A stretch of DNA of 32,622 bases, taken from IMG/VR virus record IMGVR_UViG_3300031539_004785, positions 1 through 32,622 of that record. The stretch is one strand, 5' to 3'. Under the pieces are notes generated by a model, which saw nothing but the letters and a program-made list of their open reading frames with translations, had not been told where the DNA came from and did no database searches. The position numbers and the translations under genes were made by a program. Positions 13,567-20,843 of this stretch are shown here, piece after piece. This stretch comes from a virus. Each line of letters starts with the position of its first letter. The first letter of the stretch is position 1.

Positions 13567-14181
13567 ATGGGCGTGACAGGTCGAACTTTGCACGACGCTC
13601 TTCTGGAGATCATTCCGGAAGGTGTTGTACATGATGAGTTCTGTCCGTTCTGCACGGAAGCAGCCTCTGAACAGGAGGAGGAGGACGTGACGGATCAGGC
13701 GATCTTTAACGAAGAGCAGCATGAGCAGCTCTTGGCGTCTGCCGTCGAGAAGGCGTTGGCTGAGGCATCTGCCTTGACTGACAAGGAAATCCTTCGTCTG
13801 AACGAACAGCTCGAAGAGGCCGAGAAGGCGCTTGCCGAGAAGGACATCGAGGTTGCAAACCTCCAGTCCACGATCACTGACCGCGAGGAAAGTGATCGAC
13901 TCGAAGCCCTGGCCTCTGAGAGGGTTGAGTTGGTTCAGGCGGTGGCGAACTTCTCGGACGAGCAAATCGACGCACGCAAGGCGTCCTGGGCGAAGATGGA
14001 AACGGAAGACTTCACGGCGTACCTTGATGACATCAAGGTTGCCGTCGCAGCGGTTGCGAAACCACTGTCAGTAGTCCCCGAAACCGAATTCGACGGGACA
14101 CGAGTGACCGCAGGCGAAGAGGGAACGGATATAGGAGCAGTAAAGAGCTTCCTGACCGGTCTCTCAGCCACGCAGTCTTAG
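13567..14181 (+). CDS. Capsid scaffold protein
   Basis: ATG 13567 is favoured over GTG 13552 because GAAGGA (13554-13559) lies at the right distance, giving 204 residues. The protein is acidic and rich in Ala, Glu and Leu. A long coiled coil spans about residues 45-120 (VEKALAEASALTDKEILRL, NEQLEEAEKALAEKDIEV). Near the N-terminus 'EFCPFCTEAASEQEEE' carries a CxxC. The C-terminal part is 'GAVKSFLTGLSATQS', likely the capsid-contacting end. Position between the protease and the head genes and this composition are typical of scaffolds that guide capsid assembly and are then cleaved out. No decisive catalytic motif is expected. Confidence 0.75.
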   Translation: MGVTGRTLHDALLEIIPEGVVHDEFCPFCTEAASEQEEEDVTDQAIFNEEQHEQLLASAVEKALAEASALTDKEILRLNEQLEEAEKALAEKDIEVANLQSTITDREESDRLEALASERVELVQAVANFSDEQIDARKASWAKMETEDFTAYLDDIKVAVAAVAKPLSVVPETEFDGTRVTAGEEGTDIGAVKSFLTGLSATQS

Positions 14182-14196
14182 AAGGAGGTGGACTAA

Positions 14197-14781
14197 ATGG
14201 GTTCGAGCACGACTACCCGAAACTTCGGGATTCGGCGCTTCACGAACTTGGTCCGCGAGGGAAGGTTCCGTGGCATTGAGTCCGGCACTGAGCTTCGTCT
14301 CGGCACCATGGTGGAGATTGATCCGTCCGATACGGATCGTATTCGCCAGGCGACCGCGACGGCGATCGGCGCTGGTGGCGATACGGCAACCGATTCCTGT
14401 GGCATCCTGTGGTACGAGCACGATTCGCAGACGTTCAATTCCCCACCCTTCGGTGGGGCTGCGGGACAGCTTCCACAGGACCTGGACACCGCCCCCAACG
14501 GGCGCATGGTGCAGGTGCTGAGCGGACCAGGAGCAAAGGTGTGGCTCCGTAACACGGACGTCAACACCACCGAGCCGGGACTGTTCTTCACGAACACGAG
14601 GGCTGCGGTCAACATGGTCGAAGGCCTCGGAACAGCGACACCGTCCGTCACGGTCGGTGAGTTGCTAGGTTGGAACACAGCGGGTTATTGGGACGTAACG
14701 ACCACTGCCTCGGAGGCTTTCCTTCGGGTGACCGCAGTGGACGACGACCTGAACACCCTCGACGCCGTGATTCTTCATTAA
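14197..14781 (+). CDS. Capsid decoration or head-fibre-like protein
   Basis: This 194-residue protein starts at ATG 14197 behind a strong site, AGAAGGAGGTGG. It is rich in Gly, Thr, Ala and short strands: 'GTELRLGTMVEIDPSDTDRIRQATATAIGAGG', 'GPGAKVWLRNTDVNTTEPGLF', 'VTVGELLGWNTAGYWDVT'. Such beta-rich small proteins encoded just before the major capsid protein commonly bind and stabilise the expanded capsid. It is larger than the lambda gpD type (110 residues). The middle 'RIRQATATAIGAGG' and 'AVNMVEGLGTATP' resemble the strand segments of decoration proteins in actinophages. I infer capsid location from position, composition and the strong ribosome site implying high expression. Confidence 0.65.
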   Translation: MGSSTTTRNFGIRRFTNLVREGRFRGIESGTELRLGTMVEIDPSDTDRIRQATATAIGAGGDTATDSCGILWYEHDSQTFNSPPFGGAAGQLPQDLDTAPNGRMVQVLSGPGAKVWLRNTDVNTTEPGLFFTNTRAAVNMVEGLGTATPSVTVGELLGWNTAGYWDVTTTASEAFLRVTAVDDDLNTLDAVILH

Positions 14782-14791
14782 GGAGGTGATC
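14779..14791 (+). promoter_or_regulatory. Extended ribosome-binding site of the capsid gene
   Basis: TAAGGAGGTGATC is complementary over 13 bases to the 3' end of bacterial 16S rRNA as it is in E. coli (GATCACCTCCTTA). In an actinobacterial host with a CCTCCTTTCT end, 12 bases pair. The GGAGG core ends 9 bases before the TTG start, so this site decides the start and probably compensates for the weak codon. Confidence 0.9.
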
Positions 14792-14795
14792 TAAA

Positions 14796-15743
14796 TTGTC
14801 TACAAGCACAAGCGTGTTCAAGAAAGTAATTGACAACTACGGTCGCTCTCCCGAAGAGCGGGCCGAGGTTGCGAAGCTGATGGACCAGGTCAACGAAGAG
14901 GCCGCCGCCAACTGGGACAACCCCAAGTGGCGTCGCGAGATGGCTGCGGTTCTTACGCAGTCCATCCTCGAAGGCTTCCAGTTCGAGACCTTCTACGACC
15001 AGATCATCAGTGTCGATCGTGTCGGGTTCGATGACCGAGTCATCCTTGAAGAGGAGACAGGCCTGAAGGTCTTCTTCATCGCCAAGGGTGGACACATCGA
15101 AGCCAGCGCGATGGTCAGCGAGTCGATGGAGATTCCCCGGGATACCCTGGGTTTCCACGTCTACGAGTTCGAGGACAAGATGCAGAGCGGTTTCGCCAAG
15201 AGCGCTGCCACCCTGCGGAGTCTGGCTGTTCGGCGTCTCGACTGGGGCGTCAACAAGCAGATCAAGGCCCTCATCGAGGCTGCCATCCCGTCGGGTAACC
15301 CGTATTACGTCTCTGGTACCTCCGTGGACCAGACGGCGCTCAATACGGCTATCCGCGAAGTCAGGGACCAGTCCCAGTCCGGCGTCATCACGCTGTACGG
15401 ACGGTCCACCATGGTTGACCAGATCGCCTCATTCACCGGCTTCGCCGATGAAGCACTCGAAGAGATTCGGGCGCGTGGGCGACTGGGCGTGTATCGCGGT
15501 GCTTCCGTGGTTCAGGTCCGTAACTGGAAGGATGAGGACGGAGCGTCCTTCATCCCCGCGAACGAAATGTACGTTGTCGGTGACGACGCGGGCATGTTCG
15601 CCATGTACGGTGGCTTGAAGTCCAAGGAGTACGTCGAGCAGGACAACTGGTACTGGCACTACATTGGTCGCCAGGACTTCGGTGGAGTTCTCTCGCATCC
15701 CGAGCGCGTACGACGGTTCGTAGATACGTCGATCACGGCGTAA
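14796..15743 (+). CDS. Major capsid protein (HK97-fold type)
   Basis: This 315-residue protein starts at TTG 14796, fixed by the ribosome site at 14779. After an N-terminal helix (VFKKVIDNYGRSPEERAEVAKLMDQVNEEAAA) come 'ILEGFQFETFYDQIISVDRVGFDDRVILEEETGLKVFFIAKGGHIEAS' (N-arm and E-loop type segment), 'ATLRSLAVRRLDWGVNKQIKALIEAAI' (spine-like helix), and 'VITLYGRSTMVDQIASFTGF' and 'LGVYRGASVVQVRNWKD' (A-domain strands). Length, order and the strong ribosome site fit a HK97-type capsid subunit. It is flanked by scaffold and decoration genes upstream and connectors downstream. Whether the scaffold protease trims its N-terminus is not visible. Confidence 0.88.
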   Translation: MSTSTSVFKKVIDNYGRSPEERAEVAKLMDQVNEEAAANWDNPKWRREMAAVLTQSILEGFQFETFYDQIISVDRVGFDDRVILEEETGLKVFFIAKGGHIEASAMVSESMEIPRDTLGFHVYEFEDKMQSGFAKSAATLRSLAVRRLDWGVNKQIKALIEAAIPSGNPYYVSGTSVDQTALNTAIREVRDQSQSGVITLYGRSTMVDQIASFTGFADEALEEIRARGRLGVYRGASVVQVRNWKDEDGASFIPANEMYVVGDDAGMFAMYGGLKSKEYVEQDNWYWHYIGRQDFGGVLSHPERVRRFVDTSITA

Positions 15744-15760
15744 GTTCGAGTCGGACCAAT

Positions 15761-15790
15761 ACGAAGCCCCCGGTTCTCCGGGGGCTTCGT
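15761..15790 (+). terminator. Strong hairpin after the capsid gene
   Basis: ACGAAGCCCCCGG (15761-15773) pairs perfectly over 13 bp with CCGGGGGCTTCGT (15778-15790) around a TTCT loop. There is no T-run after it, so it may be an attenuator, a stability element for the capsid mRNA, or a leaky terminator. The next gene begins 35 bases downstream with its own -10-like TATGCT (15792-15797). Confidence 0.65.
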
Positions 15791-15824
15791 CTATGCTTCA
15801 CGTGACGGACGACAGGAGGAACGA

Positions 15825-16361
15825 ATGTCCGGAAATGAAAGCGTCGAGGTCTGGGTCAACACCGCGGCAGGTATGCGGTGGATCAAGGTCCTCGACAGGC
15901 AGGGTCGGGAGATCGGGAAGACGATTCCAGGTGGACGTACGTTTACCGTCTCGACGTTCGACCGGCAGGTGAATCAGGACGCGGCGGCGGACCCAGACCA
16001 GGACCTATTCAGGAACGGCACGTTCGTTCTTGTCAAGGAGTCCGGCGAGACGAACAAGGATGAGGTGGAGTCTTCGGACTCGCTCACCGACGCGGAGATG
16101 GCGACGATGGTGCATGAGATTCTCGCCAAGAACATGACGGCTGAGGTGGCGATCCGCAAGATCAACTCACCCGTCACGCTCGGGCGACTGTTGGAGGCCC
16201 TCGTCGCCGAGGACGCACCGAAGTCGTCGATCGACGTCGTAAAGGCGAAGCAGCAAGGCATCGAGCCTGGTGCCGCCGTGGAGCGTCAGGTCGTTTCACC
16301 GCCGCCTCCGAAGAAGAAGGAAGAAAAGGTCGTCGTCAAGACTTCCCCAGACGAGGAGTAA
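15825..16361 (+). CDS. Putative head-tail connector or capsid-associated protein
   Basis: This 178-residue protein starts at ATG 15825, with AGGAGGAACG just upstream. The N-terminal part is strand-rich (ESVEVWVNTAAGMRWIKVLD, IPGGRTFTVSTFDRQVNQD). It then has a helical centre with 'DAEMATMVHEILAKNMTAEVAI' and 'RLLEALVAEDAPKSSIDVVKAKQQ', and a charged tail of Pro, Lys, Glu and Val (PPPPKKKEEKVVVKTSPDEE). The N-terminal domain resembles small beta barrels. The location between the capsid gene and the next connector genes fits an adaptor that contacts the portal or capsid, but the family is not recognised with certainty. Confidence 0.65.
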   Translation: MSGNESVEVWVNTAAGMRWIKVLDRQGREIGKTIPGGRTFTVSTFDRQVNQDAAADPDQDLFRNGTFVLVKESGETNKDEVESSDSLTDAEMATMVHEILAKNMTAEVAIRKINSPVTLGRLLEALVAEDAPKSSIDVVKAKQQGIEPGAAVERQVVSPPPPKKKEEKVVVKTSPDEE

Positions 16362-16364
16362 CTC

Positions 16365-16838
16365 GTGGCAGAGTCGGCTGGTGGCTTCGAGACGATCGCG
16401 TCGTTCGACACCGACACGATACGGGAGAATCTTCGCCGTACCATGGTGATGGCGATGCCGACAGAGGAGGACGATCAGCCGACCTTCTACTTCGAGCGTG
16501 ACGCCGAGTGGGACAAGCATGACCGTGAGGGGAGTCCCTGGGACTGGACGGTAGCGCCCATCCTTGAGACCCAGTCGTCACCGTCACAGGTGCTGTGTGC
16601 GGCAGAGTTCTTCTCCCCGCTCGGCAGGCAGGGTGCCTTCTACACGGAGGTCGGTGAGTTCAACCCGACGACCCTGGTGCTCACCATGTTCGAGGACGAG
16701 TTCGAGGAGGTCTACGGATTCTCCTACGTGACAATCGGCCCTTCGGACCAGAGGTGGTATTTCAAGTTCTTCAGACCGGCAGTTGGGCTGAATGACCTCA
16801 CCGTGTATCAAATCCAGTGTGCAGCGGGTGGTGAATAG
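16365..16838 (+). CDS. Putative head-tail connector (stopper-like)
   Basis: This 157-residue protein starts at GTG 16365 with GAGGAG (16352-16357) upstream. After a short N-terminal helix it is beta-rich, acidic and aromatic, with 'PTFYFERDAEWDKHDREGSPWDW', 'GAFYTEVGEFNPTTLVLTMFEDEFEEVYGFSYVTIG' and 'WYFKFFRPAVGLNDLTVYQIQC'. It overlaps the next gene by one base. A beta-rich protein of about 120-160 residues between the adaptor and the tail terminator is typically the head-completion stopper. The role is inferred from gene order and composition. Confidence 0.6.
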   Translation: MAESAGGFETIASFDTDTIRENLRRTMVMAMPTEEDDQPTFYFERDAEWDKHDREGSPWDWTVAPILETQSSPSQVLCAAEFFSPLGRQGAFYTEVGEFNPTTLVLTMFEDEFEEVYGFSYVTIGPSDQRWYFKFFRPAVGLNDLTVYQIQCAAGGE

Positions 16839-17332
16839 TGGCTGATCTTGAGGGCGGTCTTCGTACGAGGATGATTCTGGAGTCGGTGCTGCGTGCCGTA
16901 GAGGCCGACTTGACGACGCGTGGGTGGTTCAATGATGGCGAGTTTTCACCCATCACAATCATCGACGAATATCCAGACGAGAAAGCTGAGGTCGCGATCA
17001 ACACGTTGGCGTTCTCGTTGGGCGACTCGAAGACTGAACCGATGGAGCTCGGTGCGAGGTCCGAGACGGTGATGTTCCCGATCTTCGTCGACATATTCGC
17101 CGAGTCGGACGGTCTCGGCAGGCATGTCGTTGGTGACGTGTACGACTTCGTGATGAAGAATCAGAGGTTCACCGTGTATGACTACCGCCAAACGACACCG
17201 ACTGCCGAGTTCGTTGTCCAGTACGTCGAGTACTCAGGGGAGACGCGGAAGCCTGATAGGGCGGTGAACGCCTGGCAGAAGCACTGGCACGTCTGTGCGT
17301 TCTCTGTTGCGGACGAGAGGTCGAATGCATGA
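16838..17332 (+). CDS. Putative tail terminator protein
   Basis: This 164-residue protein starts at GTG 16838 (one-base overlap). An N-terminal helix (LRTRMILESVLRAVEADLTTRGW) is followed by 'PITIIDEYPDEKAEVAINTLAFSLGD', 'MFPIFVDIFAESDGLGRHVVGDVYDFVM' and 'FVVQYVEYSGETRKP'. The alternation of a long helix, strands and the 'F-P-I-F-V-D-I-F-A' pattern with the following helix is the layout of phage tail terminator and minor tail (lambda gpU/gpZ-like) proteins that cap the tail tube. It is in the expected place between connectors and tail tube. No closer identity can be given. Confidence 0.65.
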   Translation: MADLEGGLRTRMILESVLRAVEADLTTRGWFNDGEFSPITIIDEYPDEKAEVAINTLAFSLGDSKTEPMELGARSETVMFPIFVDIFAESDGLGRHVVGDVYDFVMKNQRFTVYDYRQTTPTAEFVVQYVEYSGETRKPDRAVNAWQKHWHVCAFSVADERSNA

Positions 17333-17601
17333 GGTCGAACAACTCGATGGCTGCGAACCTGGTAGCGACCAGGGGTAATCGAACGTCTGCTGCCATCCTC
17401 GGGTGGTTCGAGGAGAATCTCTACACGGAGGTTCCGCAGGTCAGTACCGAGATGCAGAAGCGTGTGCGGCAGATGATTCTCGACAACGTGAACTCATTCA
17501 AGGACCTCGCCATCGACATCGTGAAGTCCGAGTCGGCGGTCATCAACCAGGAATGGGTCGAGAAGCTCGACGCTATCCATGACGAGTTGAGGAGGCGCTG
17601 A
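17329..17601 (+). CDS. Unknown small helical protein
   Basis: This 90-residue protein starts at ATG 17329 (ATGA overlap with the preceding stop). After a basic start it is helical: 'SAAILGWFEENLYTEVPQVSTEMQKRVRQMILDNVNSFKDLAIDIVKSESAVI' and a final 'WVEKLDAIHDELRRR'. It lies between the tail terminator and the 246-residue protein, all three overlapping by 1-4 bases. It may be a small connector accessory or tail-completion factor. There is no motif. Confidence 0.6.
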   Translation: MRSNNSMAANLVATRGNRTSAAILGWFEENLYTEVPQVSTEMQKRVRQMILDNVNSFKDLAIDIVKSESAVINQEWVEKLDAIHDELRRR

Positions 17602-18341
17602 TGCCGAACTCTTTTACCCAGCCTGGGGTGAGCGTCACCTATCTTCAGGTCGAGGCTGCCGCGGCGAGGCTGAAGGCCCGTCCGAAGAGTCACGGCGGCA
17701 TGATCCAGATGGACGATAATCTCAAGCAGGTCGGCACTGCATTGGCGATGGCAACACGAGACCTGCTCGACAATATCCACCATGTCCATGTTGGTTACTT
17801 CTCTGCACTGTCGAGCGCAGCGCTCCGCAATCTCTATTCCGACATTCAGCGTCCAGCAGAATCCGGTGAGGGTGAGGGCGGGAGAAGGCAGACTGGCAAT
17901 TTCACGTTCGGTCGCAGGACCGGTGGGGCGTTCGTCGGTCTCCTCGTCGAACCGGAGGGGAAGAGAGGGTCACTCCAGGGGTTTGGCTACCCAGACGTCG
18001 ACAGGGCTGACGCGGCAACGAACGGCGTGTGGCGCTCCCTGGAGATGGGCCTAAGTGGCAGGCACCATCTTCCCTCATCGTACAGCGATGACATGGATCG
18101 CTTCCGGCCTACCGGAACGCACACTATGCCAGCACAACCTTACGACTTCACCAGCTTTGAGCCATCGTTGGCGGTCCTGTATTTCGGTGGTAAGCGGAAA
18201 CGTGAGACTCGCGAAGGGGCTGGGTTTGAGGGGAAGCACTTCATCGAGAAGGCATGGATGGAAGTCACGTCACGCATCGAGGGCGATTACGAGAATATTG
18301 CTCGTGTCGCGTTCGGTCGGTTCGAGAGGTCACTCAAGTAA
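17601..18341 (+). CDS. Unknown neck or tail-completion protein
   Basis: This 246-residue protein starts at ATG 17601 (one-base overlap), with AGGAGG upstream. It contains a Gly/Arg-rich middle ('SGEGEGGRRQTGNFTFGRRTGGAF') and 'LLVEPEGKRGSLQGFGYPDV', then a His/Pro region ('LGLSGRHHLPSSYSDDMDRF'-type). The C-terminus 'HFIEKAWMEVTSRIEGDYENIARVAFGRFERSLK' resembles the C-terminal helix of HK97 gp10-like neck proteins, which often end in a long basic-acidic helix. It is the last gene before the tail-tube promoter. Family assignment is weak. Confidence 0.55.
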   Translation: MPNSFTQPGVSVTYLQVEAAAARLKARPKSHGGMIQMDDNLKQVGTALAMATRDLLDNIHHVHVGYFSALSSAALRNLYSDIQRPAESGEGEGGRRQTGNFTFGRRTGGAFVGLLVEPEGKRGSLQGFGYPDVDRADAATNGVWRSLEMGLSGRHHLPSSYSDDMDRFRPTGTHTMPAQPYDFTSFEPSLAVLYFGGKRKRETREGAGFEGKHFIEKAWMEVTSRIEGDYENIARVAFGRFERSLK

Positions 18342-18346
18342 GTGTC

Positions 18347-18374
18347 CTGACCACCATCGTTCACGTGATAGACT
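18347..18374 (+). promoter_or_regulatory. Candidate promoter for the tail-tube gene
   Basis: CTGACC (18347-18352), 16 bases, then TAGACT (18369-18374). The -10 hexamer is identical to those at 1700 and 19657. It lies 29 bases upstream of ATG 18404, in a 62-base gap with no hairpin. TCACGTGA (18361-18368) abuts the -10, and the same octamer stem occurs near the TATGCT at 15792. Confidence 0.5.
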
Positions 18375-18403
18375 CATTTTGAGCCTAGTGAGGAGCACCA
18401 TAC

Positions 18404-19597
18404 ATGGCCATCAAGGGTGGACAGATTCTCCACGTTTCTGGCGGTTTCGTCATCGACCGTATTCAGACCGGTGGCGTGTCAGGGATCAATGTCAACGAAG
18501 ATCGACTCGAAGAACTCGGTAACGTCGAAGCAGTTGGAACGATCAGGGACATTCCGGACCTGACGTTCGAGCTGGAGTCATATGACACGACGACCGAACT
18601 CGAATCACTACTGACCGGTGGTATCAACGACGAAGCGACAGGCACAGAGTTCAATCTTGCCAGCTTCGTCCCCGTCAACGTCCTGAGTCCGTTCAAGACT
18701 TCGGGCCTGTTCACGGTCGCGTCAGCGATCGCGATTCCGTTCCTGTCGTTGGAGTCCATGTCGTACTCGTTCGCGTTGGGTGACCCAGCGACGATATCCG
18801 CGACCCTGCGTGGAGACTCGGTCTTCTACATCCCGGGTTCGGCATTCGAGCAGGCCGAGGACGGGACCGGCGCACAGGACACGTTCACGTTTGACAACAC
18901 TCCTGCGTTCAAGTCCACGATTGCCGGTTCCGACTATTACGCCCTTTCGGTCACCGTCGACGGTGAGCGGATGCGTCTCGGTACCGACTACACGAACACC
19001 AATGGCGGTATCATCTTCGAGACGGCGTCCATTCCCGGGGCGGGCACCGGAAACGTCAAGTTCGTGTACGGTTCCGCGACGGCAACCACGTATCTCCAGA
19101 CGGTGCATGACACGACGAAGCCAGCAGGTGTGCGTGGCCGTGACATCTATGTCCGTCTCGGTGACGGTGCTGCCACTCCGGCGTATACGGACTGGCTTGG
19201 TGTCCAGTCTGCGAGCGTCGACTGGCGTGTCACCTTGGAGCGTGACGAAGAGTTCGGCAACCCGCAGGTGGTCGCCCAGGACTTCGACGTTCCGGAGACG
19301 AGCGGTTCGGTGACGATGAAGCCCGCAACGGTGGCCGCACTGTTCGACCAGGTCCAGGCGGTAGCCGGGATCAGCGGCACGGACATTGCGAACGCAACGC
19401 AGGACCCACCGGAGCTTCAGTTTGAGCTGAAGGTCACGGACCCTGCGGATGGGGCAACGCTCAAGACGCTCATGGTCACGGACGCGAAGTTCATCCTTCC
19501 GTCCATTCAGGGCAGTGTCGGATCGAAGCTGGAGGCGGACTTCGCTTTCACGTCGAGTTCCGGCGCACTGTCCATCTACAAGGGCGATCCCGCTTAG
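18404..19597 (+). CDS. Major tail tube protein
   Basis: This is a 397-residue protein. ATG 18404 follows GTGAGGAGC. The N-terminal part 'MAIKGGQILHVSGGFVIDRIQTGGVSGINVNEDRLEELGNVEAVGTIRDIPDLTFELESYDTT' is the classic tail-tube beta sandwich start, with strand 'VIDRIQTGG', 'VETVGTIRDIPD' and 'FELESYDTTTELESLL'. A middle domain follows (about 140-270) and a further Ig-like part. The C-terminus 'KTLMVTDAKFILPSIQGSVGSKLEADFAFTSSSGALSIYKGD' has the terminal strand pattern. The gene is longer than minimal tube proteins (about 150-250), so it probably carries additional domains exposed on the tail surface. It has its own candidate promoter and is followed by a terminator, so it is expected to be highly expressed. 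Confidence 0.85.
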   Translation: MAIKGGQILHVSGGFVIDRIQTGGVSGINVNEDRLEELGNVEAVGTIRDIPDLTFELESYDTTTELESLLTGGINDEATGTEFNLASFVPVNVLSPFKTSGLFTVASAIAIPFLSLESMSYSFALGDPATISATLRGDSVFYIPGSAFEQAEDGTGAQDTFTFDNTPAFKSTIAGSDYYALSVTVDGERMRLGTDYTNTNGGIIFETASIPGAGTGNVKFVYGSATATTYLQTVHDTTKPAGVRGRDIYVRLGDGAATPAYTDWLGVQSASVDWRVTLERDEEFGNPQVVAQDFDVPETSGSVTMKPATVAALFDQVQAVAGISGTDIANATQDPPELQFELKVTDPADGATLKTLMVTDAKFILPSIQGSVGSKLEADFAFTSSSGALSIYKGDPA

Positions 19598-19619
19598 GTC
19601 TCCCCCACCTAGGCCCCTC

Positions 19620-19652
19620 AAGTAGGGAGGACTCCGGTCCTCCCTACTTTTG
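19620..19652 (+). terminator. Rho-independent terminator after the tail-tube gene
   Basis: AAGTAGGGAGGAC (19620-19632) pairs perfectly over 13 bp with GTCCTCCCTACTT (19637-19649) around TCCG, and is followed by a short T-run and then TGTGTG. It should lower transcription into the chaperone genes and favour the tail-tube mRNA. Confidence 0.85.
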
Positions 19653-19656
19653 TGTG

Positions 19657-19662
19657 TAGACT
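19657..19662 (+). promoter_or_regulatory. -10-like hexamer and palindrome ahead of the tail chaperone genes
   Basis: TAGACT (19657-19662) is followed by the palindrome TCGTTC-ATGC-GAACGA and the leader ACTGGAGGAACGAATG. The -10 is 27 bases upstream of ATG 19690. No clear -35 is visible, since the position falls in the terminator. It may restart transcription after the terminator. Confidence 0.4.
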
Positions 19663-19689
19663 CGTTCATGCGAACGACTGGAGGAACGA

Positions 19690-20541
19690 ATGGCGAAGAC
19701 GCCGCATCTTGAGGACCTCTTCCGTAAGGGGACCGCTGTAACTATCACGGACAGTGATGATGTTGAGTATCGAATCTTTGTCCGTCGACCTGGCCCTAAC
19801 CAGCACGACGCTGTGCTTGAGGCTGCGAACGGCAAGATGGCCAAGTACACGATCCAGTACGACAAGAAGGAAGGCAGTTCGTATGAGGCGCTGAGCGCGC
19901 TGGTGCTCAGCTACGACCATGACGAATTGCTCACCGAACGTCTCAGGTATTTCGAGTCCGAGGTCCATGACCAGGCGTTCAATGAGGTCATGTACGATGA
20001 GAAGGTTGGGTCCAAGTGGTCCAATCTGGGCAGCGACGACAGTGATGACGATGACGTTGAGTTCACTGGATATCTCGACATTCTGAATGCTATCTCGGCT
20101 CGCTACGACGAGATTTCGCGGTTCAATGACGAGGTCGCAGCCGAGGATCGCATTCATCCGGAGGATGATGAGGAACTGAATCGCCTCAACGAAGTTCAGG
20201 TGAAGTTTCAGGGTGAGGTGCAGGAGCGTTCCGATGAGCTCATGGCTATCGAGCGCTTGAAGCACGTGAACAAGCCTGATGCTCAGCTCAGGAATGAGAT
20301 CGTGAAGAATGGGATTAACGTCGAGGCGAAGCTCCACTGGTATCAGGAGTACCAGGTGAGGCTTCTCTACTACGCCTGTCGCAACCCCGAAAATGAGGAT
20401 GAGCTGTACTTTTCGGACCCGTACAGCATCTTGGAGCTTCCCTCCTACATCAAAGACAAGCTGTACGCGGCATACCAGGAACTTGAGACCGGGAGCGAAA
20501 ACCTAAAAAACTCGCTCAGTCTCCCCATTTCCTTGGCCTGA
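19690..20541 (+). CDS. Tail assembly chaperone, short (unshifted) product
   Basis: This 283-residue protein starts at ATG 19690 with CTGGAGGAACGA upstream. The N-terminal half has 'VTITDSDDVEYRIFVRRPGPNQHDAVLEAANGKMAKYTI', a small beta-helix domain. The centre is very acidic (SDDSDDDDVEF), and helices follow (EFTGYLDILNAISARYDEISRF, DEELNRLNEVQVKFQGEVQERSDELMAIERL). The position directly before the tape measure and the A AAA AAC slip site near its end correspond to lambda gpG. Such chaperones bind the tape measure and tail-tube subunits during assembly. It is longer than usual (gpG is about 140 residues). Confidence 0.85.
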   Translation: MAKTPHLEDLFRKGTAVTITDSDDVEYRIFVRRPGPNQHDAVLEAANGKMAKYTIQYDKKEGSSYEALSALVLSYDHDELLTERLRYFESEVHDQAFNEVMYDEKVGSKWSNLGSDDSDDDDVEFTGYLDILNAISARYDEISRFNDEVAAEDRIHPEDDEELNRLNEVQVKFQGEVQERSDELMAIERLKHVNKPDAQLRNEIVKNGINVEAKLHWYQEYQVRLLYYACRNPENEDELYFSDPYSILELPSYIKDKLYAAYQELETGSENLKNSLSLPISLA

Positions 20542-20571
20542 TACGGGCCGTCAAGGGACTTGGTGGGGACT
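20505..20571 (+). promoter_or_regulatory. Programmed -1 ribosomal frameshift signal
   Basis: The heptamer A AAA AAC at 20505-20511 is in phase with the 19690 frame (CTA AAA AAC). Slipping back by one base leads into a frame open to 20843 that otherwise lacks a start. Downstream, 6 bases after the heptamer, AGTCTCCCC (20518-20526) can pair with GGGGACT (20565-20571) with one bulge, enclosing a shorter stem of CCTTG with CAAGG and GCC with GGC (20531-20556). A stem or pseudoknot at this spacing is the usual stimulator. Confidence 0.85.
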
Positions 20572-20843
20572 TCTCGTCGTTCTGGCCAGAAGGTATCGAA
20601 CGCGCCCCGTGGAATCTCGTGGTGGCCGTCAACATGGGCCTTCAGGTGATAGGCTGGTTCGAGAACTTGCCGAGGAAAGAGCAACCGCCTCGCTCCATAT
20701 GGTGGAGCGACAAGCTGCTAGATAAATGGTTCAAGAACGTCGAGAGTGACCGTAACGCGAAGACGGGCAAGCGTTCTTCGTATGACGAGGCAGATGACGT
20801 TCCGATGATGTCGAATGAACTAGCAGAAGGGTTGCGACCGTAA
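20511..20843 (+). CDS. Tail assembly chaperone, -1 frame extension (gpT-like)
   Basis: This frame is read after the -1 slip at 20505-20511, adding 110 residues to the first 274 of the short form, so the fusion has about 384 residues. It has no good start codon or ribosome site of its own. The extension begins LAQSPHFLGLIRAVKGLGG and continues 'EGIERAPWNLVVAVNMGLQVIGWFENLP', then a charged end 'NELAEGLRP'. In lambda the equivalent gpGT extension binds the tail-tube protein. The 'RAPWNLVVAVN' stretch is hydrophobic enough for an interaction helix. The stop TAA 20841-20843 overlaps the tape measure ATG by one base. Confidence 0.8.
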   Translation, partial: LAQSPHFLGLIRAVKGLGGDFSSFWPEGIERAPWNLVVAVNMGLQVIGWFENLPRKEQPPRSIWWSDKLLDKWFKNVESDRNAKTGKRSSYDEADDVPMMSNELAEGLRP

